Source: Damh-18 sp964390945
GTDB lineage: Bacteria > Patescibacteriota > Minisyncoccia > Phycocordibacterales > UBA918
DNA length: 14,428 nt
Assembly: GCA_964390945.1 (NCBI GenBank)
Contig: CAYMIV010000020.1
Location: forward strand, 1 to 14,428
Reading direction: 5' to 3'
This document shows, piece by piece, positions 5,954 through 11,929 of this stretch. Made by a program: the position numbers and the translations under genes. How positions within the stretch are numbered: the first letter of the stretch is position 1; the number at the start of each line of letters is the position of its first letter. The notes under the pieces are model-generated. The model worked only from the letters and a program-made list of their open reading frames with translations, was not told where the DNA came from and searched no databases.

Positions 5954-5982
5954 TTGAAACATAGCCAAAAAGGGGCTATACT
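5954..5982 (+). promoter_or_regulatory. Strong promoter of the glycosyltransferase-pheST unit
   Basis: TTGAAA (5954-5959), exactly 17 bases, TATACT (5977-5982): the best promoter match in the window. The ATG at 5991 follows the -10 by only 8 bases, so transcription should begin at or within a base or two of the start codon, giving a leaderless mRNA. ATAGCC and GGCTAT within the promoter (5961-5966 and 5974-5979) form an inverted repeat that overlaps the -10, possibly an operator or the tail of the HNH transcript. Confidence 0.72.
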
Positions 5983-5990
5983 CACCCGCA

Positions 5991-7568
5991 ATGGCGAAAT
6001 ACCAACATCTCTTGCCGTACGCACAGCGAAAGGATTTTCGGGTGGGGAGGGCGAGCGAACTTTCCGGCAAAGACCGCGTACTCTATCGGGCGCTTGAAAT
6101 TCTCCCGGGTCTTGCGTCGTGGACAACGCTCATTGGCGTTATTCTCGCCTCCATCTATGCGCCGTTTTTCGCAGCGTACTTCATTGTCGCCTTTTCAGTT
6201 TTCTGGGTACTCAAAACCGCCTTTCTCTCGTATCATCTCCGATACAATTGGAAACGCCTCCGTCACCACATGGAAGTCGACTGGGAGAAAATGATAGAAC
6301 GTTTCGAGTACGGACACCTCTATCATGTCATCATTCTCCCGTTTTACAATGAAGCGGAAACAGTCGTCGATGCGACGCTCCACTCGCTCTCCGAATCGAA
6401 GTACGATAAAAAGAGCATGATAATCGTTCTCGCGTCGGAAAAACGAGCTGGAGACGATGCGCAACTGACTGCGGCGCACATGCGAGAGAAGTGGGGTTCG
6501 GTATTTGGAAATTTCATTATCACCATACACCCCGATACAATTGAGGGCGAGATCGCTGGCAAGGGGTCCAATGCAACCTGGGCGGCAGAACGTGTCCGCA
6601 GGGAGGTGCTCGACCGATACGGCATTCAGTACAATCACGTGCTCGTTTCGATTTTTGATATTGACACGGTCGTCTATCCCGATTATTTCAACTGCCTCGT
6701 CTGGCACTTCATGACCGCAAAACGCCCGCTCAAAAGTTCATTCCAGCCCGTTCCCATTTTCAACAACAACATGTGGGAAGCGTCACCGCTCGCGCGCGTC
6801 GTTGCCATGTCTTCCACGTTTTGGGAAATGGTCCAGCAAGAACGACCGGAACGAATGGCGACTTTTTCATCACACTCGGTTTCGTTCCAGGCACTCTATG
6901 AAGTTGGCTACTGGCAAACCAACATGGTGAGCGAGGATTCGCGCATTTATTGGAATCTCATGATTGCGAATAATGGCGAGTATGATGTCATACCGCTCAC
7001 CTACCCGGTTTCGATGGACGCGAATGCTGCCGGCTCTTTCTGGGGAACGGTCAAGAATATTTACAAACAGCACCGCCGCTGGACTTACGGCGTCGAAAAT
7101 TTTGTGTACATCACGTACCATTTCATCAAGAACAAATCGATTCCGCTCTCGACCCGCATCAAAGTCGGTCTTCAGCAAGCGGAGGGGTATTGGTCTCTCG
7201 TCACGAACCCCATCATGCTCTTCATTCTCGGATGGGCGCCCATCTTTCTCGGGAGCCGCGAGTTTCATGAAACTGTTCTTTCATACAATCTTCCCATACT
7301 CGTCCGCAACCTGCTCGCGATTGCGATGTTTGGTCTCGTCGTGTCTTCGATTATTTCGCTCACCCTCATTCCAAAACGTCCTGAAAACAAATCCTGGCTC
7401 CAGTACATCGTCATGGCGCTCCAGTGGATACTGGTACCCATTACCATGATTGTCTTTAGTGCGATTCCTGGTCTCGACGCACAAACGCGGCTCATGCTCG
7501 GTAAGTACATGGGCTTCTGGGTGACCCCGAAGCACAGAAACGAAAAAGGTGCTACGCTATCTCGATAA
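5991..7568 (+). CDS. Processive family 2 glycosyltransferase, membrane-bound
   Basis: 525 residues. Two N-terminal membrane segments (about 43-62 and 63-82) precede a cytoplasmic GT-A domain, and three or four C-terminal segments follow (about 405-421, 436-460, 470-492). GT2 motifs appear in order: VIILPFYNEAETV (113-125, nucleotide-sugar binding), SIFDIDTVV (220-228) with the DxD metal motif as DID, VSEDSRIYW (313-321) with the catalytic-base ED, and QHRRW (360-364), the QxxRW signature of cellulose/hyaluronan-synthase-like enzymes that build polymers. It probably extends and exports a surface polysaccharide from UDP- or GDP-sugars; sugar and product cannot be told. The C-terminal GKYMGFWVTPKHR is a soluble tail. 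It is the first gene of a packed unit; its TAA abuts the ATG of the next gene. Confidence 0.9.
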   Translation: MAKYQHLLPYAQRKDFRVGRASELSGKDRVLYRALEILPGLASWTTLIGVILASIYAPFFAAYFIVAFSVFWVLKTAFLSYHLRYNWKRLRHHMEVDWEKMIERFEYGHLYHVIILPFYNEAETVVDATLHSLSESKYDKKSMIIVLASEKRAGDDAQLTAAHMREKWGSVFGNFIITIHPDTIEGEIAGKGSNATWAAERVRREVLDRYGIQYNHVLVSIFDIDTVVYPDYFNCLVWHFMTAKRPLKSSFQPVPIFNNNMWEASPLARVVAMSSTFWEMVQQERPERMATFSSHSVSFQALYEVGYWQTNMVSEDSRIYWNLMIANNGEYDVIPLTYPVSMDANAAGSFWGTVKNIYKQHRRWTYGVENFVYITYHFIKNKSIPLSTRIKVGLQQAEGYWSLVTNPIMLFILGWAPIFLGSREFHETVLSYNLPILVRNLLAIAMFGLVVSSIISLTLIPKRPENKSWLQYIVMALQWILVPITMIVFSAIPGLDAQTRLMLGKYMGFWVTPKHRNEKGATLSR

Positions 7569-8723
7569 ATGAGCCATATGGAGAGCGAACTCAAGGTACA
7601 GCCCCTACCTCGGATGAAGCGTCGATTCACCTTCATTGGGCTTTTCGTTGTGTTCGTTCTCTCACTCCCATTTCTCTTTCTCTATGCCACGGGATATGAA
7701 TTTCATCTCTTCGGTAGCGAAGCAAACATCGTTGCGACGGGGGGTATCTATGTCGATGTGGAGCGCGATGGTGTCGAGGTGTTTATAGATGACAAACTCG
7801 TCGAAGAAAAGCGAGTGTTTCGCCGGGCCTTCTACGCTCAAAATCTTGATGTCGGAACGCACCGCGTGCATGTGCAAAAAGAGGGTCACCATACGTGGGT
7901 AAAAGAGCTCCCCGTCTCAAAGCATCTCGTGACCGAGGTGCACGCATTTAATCTCCCCACCGTTCCCCAGGTTCGGGTGATTGCTCCTTTTGTGAGTGCA
8001 ACCGGTACCGCAATCGTCACCACTGCGCTACCCGTCGCCTCAACGACGAATGAGCTTATCGCAACAACCACGAAGTCATCAAAAAAATACACCAAGAATT
8101 CGGAGTTCGATTCGCTCATAGAAATCTTTGCAACGACTTCAACAACGACCGCACTTACCCCACAGCAGCAGGTGATAGAGCGCGTCGAAAAACTTTTTGA
8201 TGCAACAACGACCGCCTCGACAACCGGGGAGGTACCGACAACCACGAAAGAGTGGGGAGGGGTTCGTCTCTCGGAATCTGGGGAAGAAGTGTATGCATCA
8301 TGGGTCGGCAGTCGTGAGAATACCCCCTATTACTACTGTGCCGCCGAATTTCCTCCGTACAGCACCTCTTCTTCACCAGCGGCGCCGGAACCAAGCGAAA
8401 CAGAAGAAGGTGAGCCTGTTCAAGATTCGCCTGCGTTTATTCATCCTGTCCAAACAATCCCAAACGATACTGATTGCGAACCGACTATCAAACTTGATCG
8501 CAAGTGGCAAGAAATTCGCGCTTTTGATTTTTATCCCGGGAGCACCGATCTCGTACTCGTCTCTCTTGCCGATGGGGTCTATGTGATTGAGATAGATAAC
8601 CGCGCGTGGCAGAATGTGCAACCGCTCATTGCGGGAGAACATCTCACTGCGCGTGTGTTAAATGGGCAGATATACGTGTATGATGGTAGCCTCATATACC
8701 AAGTAATACCCGAAGAGTTGTAA
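7569..8723 (+). CDS. PEGA-domain membrane-anchored protein with Thr-rich linkers
   Basis: 384 residues. One membrane segment (about 21-40, TFIGLFVVFVLSLPFLFLYA) after a basic N-terminus gives an inside-to-outside anchor. Residues 56-120 look like a PEGA domain (GGIYVDVERDGVEVFIDDKL, VGTHRVHVQKEGHHTW), a small beta fold found in surface-attached proteins. The middle has Thr/Ser-rich low-complexity stretches (ATTSTTTAL, DATTTASTTGEVPTTTKEW, YSTSSSPAAPEPSETEEGEP), likely exposed flexible linkers that may be glycosylated. The C-terminus (about 310-384, WQEIRAFDFYPGSTDLVLVS and ADGVYVIEID) resembles one or two propeller-like beta repeats. ATG 7569 directly follows the glycosyltransferase stop; ATG 7578 is an equally good start. 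Its role is unknown; the neighbour suggests cell-surface work, perhaps carrying or organising the polymer. Confidence 0.75.
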   Translation: MSHMESELKVQPLPRMKRRFTFIGLFVVFVLSLPFLFLYATGYEFHLFGSEANIVATGGIYVDVERDGVEVFIDDKLVEEKRVFRRAFYAQNLDVGTHRVHVQKEGHHTWVKELPVSKHLVTEVHAFNLPTVPQVRVIAPFVSATGTAIVTTALPVASTTNELIATTTKSSKKYTKNSEFDSLIEIFATTSTTTALTPQQQVIERVEKLFDATTTASTTGEVPTTTKEWGGVRLSESGEEVYASWVGSRENTPYYYCAAEFPPYSTSSSPAAPEPSETEEGEPVQDSPAFIHPVQTIPNDTDCEPTIKLDRKWQEIRAFDFYPGSTDLVLVSLADGVYVIEIDNRAWQNVQPLIAGEHLTARVLNGQIYVYDGSLIYQVIPEEL

Positions 8724-8725
8724 TC

Positions 8726-9454
8726 ATGGAACTAAACGAACAGAAAGGACATCTCCACCCGTTGTCGCAAATGATTGCGGAGATAAATACCATATTTTCA
8801 GAAATCGGCTTCGTATTTGCCGAGGGTCCGGAAGCCGAAACGGAATACTACAATTTTGATCGTCTCAACGTGCCGAAAGACCACCCCTCTCGTGACATGC
8901 AGGATACGTTTTGGTTTTCTCCCAAAGATACAGACGTGCCAATGGTACTTCGGACACACACATCCCCCGTGCAGGCGCGATACATGGAATCTCACACGCC
9001 CCCCATTCGCGTCATAGTGCCGGGTAAAGTTTTTCGCAACGAAGCGACCGATGTGACGCACGAAGCGCAGTTTTACCAACTCGAGGGGCTCTATGTCGAT
9101 CGTGGGGTCCATCTTGGGCATCTCAAAGGAACCATCGAGTATTTTTTTGGAAAATTCTTCAGGGGCGACGTTGAAGTTCGTTTTCGCCCGAGTTTTTTCC
9201 CGTTTGTCGAACCTGGCGTTGAGGTAGATATGAGAATCACATCGGGAAGTTCGAAACTTGTCGGGCGTTGGATAGAGGTTATGGGAGCGGGAATGGTACA
9301 CCCGAATGTTCTCACCTGGTCCGGAATCGACCCTTTGGAGTACTCGGGATTTGCGTTCGGCATGGGCATTGACCGCCTCGGATTCATGAAATATGAGTTT
9401 GATGACGTACGAAATCTCTACAGCGGAGACTTACGGTTTGTGAATCAATTCTAG
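8726..9454 (+). CDS. pheS: Phenylalanyl-tRNA synthetase alpha subunit, lacking the N-terminal coiled coil
   Basis: 242 residues, against about 327 in E. coli. It begins almost at the class II catalytic core: GHLHPLSQMI (8-17), then FDRLNVPKDHPSRDMQDTFW (44-63), RTHTSPVQARYM, motif 2 with FRNEATDVTHEAQFYQLEG, RFRPSFFPFVEPGVEVDM, GAGMVHPNVL and motif 3 (SGFAFGMGIDRLGFMKYEF), ending DLRFVNQF. All parts needed for ATP and phenylalanine binding are visible. The missing 80 or so N-terminal residues form the tRNA-contacting coiled-coil arm in well-studied enzymes; the 2-base gap to the previous gene leaves no room for it, and no other start exists. Works with PheT as a heterotetramer charging tRNA-Phe. 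AGAG about 9 bases upstream is a weak ribosome-binding site. Confidence 0.95.
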   Translation: MELNEQKGHLHPLSQMIAEINTIFSEIGFVFAEGPEAETEYYNFDRLNVPKDHPSRDMQDTFWFSPKDTDVPMVLRTHTSPVQARYMESHTPPIRVIVPGKVFRNEATDVTHEAQFYQLEGLYVDRGVHLGHLKGTIEYFFGKFFRGDVEVRFRPSFFPFVEPGVEVDMRITSGSSKLVGRWIEVMGAGMVHPNVLTWSGIDPLEYSGFAFGMGIDRLGFMKYEFDDVRNLYSGDLRFVNQF

Positions 9455-9467
9455 AAACACAGAGAAT

Positions 9468-9923
9468 ATGGAATATAAAAATATTGAAAAGAAAAAAGAT
9501 AAAGATTCGGGCGCAAATAAACAAGCTCGAAATGAAGCATTCAAGATGCGGATTATTGATTTTTCTGTTTCAGTAATGAAGGTGTGCAAAACTCTTCGTA
9601 AAGATCCAGCACTTTGGTCTCTTTGTGACCAAATAATTCGAAGCGCAACTTCAATAGGGGCAAACATCAACGAAGCGCAGGGTTCAGCAACACGTAAGGA
9701 TTTTGCGAACTATTTTCAAATTGCTCTCAAATCTGCGCGCGAGACGAGGTATTGGATTCAAGTTATCGAACGTTACGACTACAAAATAAAAGAACTTTCA
9801 TATCTACGTGAAGAGAATGAATCGCTCATAAATATTCTCCAGGCGTCAATAAAAACACTTCGTTTGAAGTTGAACTATTTTTATATTCAATATTCTTCTA
9901 TTTTATATGCTCGTACTTCGTGA
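9468..9923 (+). CDS. Four-helix-bundle protein (S23/23S rRNA intervening-sequence family)
   Basis: 151 residues. The family signature is clear: LWSLCDQIIRSATSIGANIN (49-68), then EAQGSATRKDFANYFQIALK (69-88) and SARETRYWIQVIERYDY. This matches the RS-x-SI-x-NI-x-EA / KDF / A-x-x-S-x-x-E-x-x-YW pattern of proteins first found inside intervening sequences of 23S rRNA in Leptospira and Coxiella, and now known as free-standing genes in many bacteria. Known structures are pentamers of four-helix bundles; biochemical function is unknown. The N-terminus is unusually basic (MEYKNIEKKKDKDSGANKQA). The gene is AT-rich and splits pheS from pheT, overlapping the start of pheT by 17 bases. AGAG lies 3 bases before its ATG. 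It looks inserted. Confidence 0.92.
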   Translation: MEYKNIEKKKDKDSGANKQARNEAFKMRIIDFSVSVMKVCKTLRKDPALWSLCDQIIRSATSIGANINEAQGSATRKDFANYFQIALKSARETRYWIQVIERYDYKIKELSYLREENESLINILQASIKTLRLKLNYFYIQYSSILYARTS

Positions 9924-11826
9924 ATGGCTCAAAGATTTCTATGGCGACAAAATCCCCTCACTTCGGGAAATTGAGAATCTTTTCACATTTCACGCGTTTG
10001 AAATCGAGGAGACTCGAAACGAAGGAAATCATGAGGTCATTGATGTAAAAGTGCTTCCCGATCGTGGAGCAGATTGCTATTCGCACCGCGGTATTGCTCG
10101 AGAACTCGCAACGCTCACCGGTGAGGCGCTCGCACACGATCCCCTCCGCGAGGTTCACGAACTTTCGCCCCGGACTGAACGCATTTCCGTTACCATTGAG
10201 GATAATAATTTATGCCGTCGTTTCAGCATGGCGCTCATTACCGATGTTACCGTTGGCCCGTCCCCCGCATGGCTTGTTGACCGGCTCAATGCGCTCGGGC
10301 AACGTTCCATCAACAACATTGTTGACGCGACGAACTATGTGATGTTTTCGCTCGGACAGCCGCTCCATGCCTACGACGGCGACGTATTTTCCCACGAAAA
10401 TGGCGTCTGGAAATTCGGTGTGCGTCAGGCGCGCGAGGATGAAACCATCGTTACCCTCACCGGTGACACTCTCACCCTCACTCCGTCGGTGCAACTCATT
10501 GTCGATGCGGAAAATGACGCCCCGGCAGGCATCGCGGGCATTAAGGGAGGGAAGTACGCCGAGGTTACCGCACAAACAAAGACAATACTCCTCGAGGCGG
10601 CAAACTTTGAGCCATCATTCACGAGACGCGCATCGCAACTCCTGAAACTTCAAACCGATGCCTCAAAGCGTTTTGAGAACGGCATTTCTTGTGACGTGAT
10701 TCCCGTCGCTCTCGCAAGCGTCACGAAACTCATTGCGGACATTGCGGGTGGCGTCTGCGAGGGGTATAGAGATGCGTATCCGACAAAGATTGCAAACAGG
10801 GAAGTCACCGTTTCACTCGAGCATATCAACGCGCTCCTCGGGCTTACGCTCAATAAGAACGAGGTCGTCGAAATTTTTAATCACCTTGGTTTTGTCGTGA
10901 ACGAAACTGAATCAGGGTGGTGCGTTGTTGCTCCATTTGAACGAAACGATATTCAGATTACCGCGGATGTCATAGCGGAAGTGGGAAGGGTGTATGGCTA
11001 TGAACACGTGACTTCCGTACTTCCCCCATCGGTACCGCTTAACGAATTCAATAATCGCCACTACTATTCGGAAGTTCTCCGCTCAACGCTCACTGAACGC
11101 GGTTTTTCGGAAATTATCACGTCATCATTCCGAAACAAGGATGAGATTCGCCTCATGAACGCACTCGCATCCGACAAGGGGTGTCTTCGCAGCTCGCTCG
11201 GAGAGAATATGCGCGAAGCACTCGATCGCAACATGACCCAACTCGATCTTCTGCAGCTCGATGACCTTCGCCTATTTGAAATCGGCACTGTCTTTGCGCG
11301 AAATGGCGAGCATGGAGTCGCCGAACACACATCTGTCGCCCTCGGTGCGCGCGTGAAGCGGCAGGGTTATTCACCGAAAGACGACGCGCTCCTCGCGGAA
11401 ATTGTTGCCGAGCTCGAGACAGTACTTGGCATTTCGCTCCAGGCAGAGATACGCGGGGGCGTTGCTGAATGGAATCTCTCGACAATGATTGCTTCGCTCC
11501 CGTCCGCAACAACATATGTTCCTCGGAAGAGTTCCGACGCAATTTTTACGGCGTTCTCGCCATATCCGTTTGTAACGCGCGATATCGCGCTCTGGGTTTC
11601 CGAGGGGATTTCTGGAGAGCGCGTCCGGTCATATCTCAAAGATCACGCAGGTACACTCTGTCACAGTGTTCGCTTGTTCGACACCTTTTCAAAGGACGGT
11701 CGTACCTCCTACGCGTTTCGGCTCGTATTCCAATCTCACGAACGGACACTCACCGACTCTGAGGTGACCGCACTCATGGAAAACGTGAATACTGAAGTTC
11801 TAAAACAGGGCTGGGAAGTGCGGTAG
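9907..11826 (+). CDS. pheT: Phenylalanyl-tRNA synthetase beta subunit, lacking the OB-fold insertion
   Basis: 639 residues, against 795 in E. coli. The N-terminal B1 segment (MLVLREWLKDFYGDKIP to HAFEIEE) runs directly into DVKVLPDRGADCYSHRGIAR (46-65), so the EMAP/OB tRNA-binding insertion of about 105 residues is absent. The B3/B4 editing module is intact: NNIVDATNYVMFSLGQPLHA with His154, ILLEAANF with Glu230, LQTDASKRFENGI with Thr250, matching E. coli His261, Glu334 and Thr354. The B5 domain follows (300-366, ending DVIAEVGRVYGYEHV), then a pseudo-catalytic core that lacks some 40 residues around the usual HPGxSA segment, and a complete C-terminal FDX-ACB anticodon-binding domain (about 545-639, YPFVTRDIALWV, VRLFDTF, SYAFRLVFQS). 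It starts inside the previous gene, so its translation may be coupled; no Shine-Dalgarno sequence is present. Confidence 0.95.
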   Translation: MLVLREWLKDFYGDKIPSLREIENLFTFHAFEIEETRNEGNHEVIDVKVLPDRGADCYSHRGIARELATLTGEALAHDPLREVHELSPRTERISVTIEDNNLCRRFSMALITDVTVGPSPAWLVDRLNALGQRSINNIVDATNYVMFSLGQPLHAYDGDVFSHENGVWKFGVRQAREDETIVTLTGDTLTLTPSVQLIVDAENDAPAGIAGIKGGKYAEVTAQTKTILLEAANFEPSFTRRASQLLKLQTDASKRFENGISCDVIPVALASVTKLIADIAGGVCEGYRDAYPTKIANREVTVSLEHINALLGLTLNKNEVVEIFNHLGFVVNETESGWCVVAPFERNDIQITADVIAEVGRVYGYEHVTSVLPPSVPLNEFNNRHYYSEVLRSTLTERGFSEIITSSFRNKDEIRLMNALASDKGCLRSSLGENMREALDRNMTQLDLLQLDDLRLFEIGTVFARNGEHGVAEHTSVALGARVKRQGYSPKDDALLAEIVAELETVLGISLQAEIRGGVAEWNLSTMIASLPSATTYVPRKSSDAIFTAFSPYPFVTRDIALWVSEGISGERVRSYLKDHAGTLCHSVRLFDTFSKDGRTSYAFRLVFQSHERTLTDSEVTALMENVNTEVLKQGWEVR

Positions 11827-11863
11827 TTTACCCATTTTTGGACAAGACGGATTGCCCAGTTTC

Positions 11864-11872
11864 TGCTATACT
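11864..11872 (+). promoter_or_regulatory. Extended -10 promoter upstream of gyrB
   Basis: TGC-TATACT (11864-11872). No -35 at correct spacing; a TTGCCC upstream is too close. Transcription would begin near 11879, giving a leader of about 50 bases that contains a terminator-like hairpin. A second weak -10 (GATAGT, 11917-11922) lies 7 bases before the gyrB ATG and could give a leaderless transcript. Confidence 0.5.
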
Positions 11873-11883
11873 TGGGGTTAAAG

Positions 11884-11910
11884 TTATGAGCCGATGCGCT
11901 CATGATTTTT
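11884..11910 (+). terminator. Hairpin with U-run between pheT and gyrB (terminator or attenuator)
   Basis: TTATGAGC (11884-11891) pairs with GCTCATGA (11898-11905), 8 bp with one G-T pair, loop CGATGC, directly followed by TTTTT. This is a textbook intrinsic-terminator shape. It ends the pheT transcript, and because it lies downstream of the gyrB -10 at 11867 it may also attenuate gyrB. Confidence 0.6.
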
Positions 11911-11929
11911 GTGTTAGATAGTACGAAAT

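Noticed and set aside
6195..6707. 170-codon minus-strand frame inside the glycosyltransferase gene
   Set aside because: It is the antisense of a clear GT2 gene and has no recognisable features.
8798..9301. 167-codon minus-strand frame inside pheS
   Set aside because: It is antisense to conserved synthetase motifs; no features of its own.
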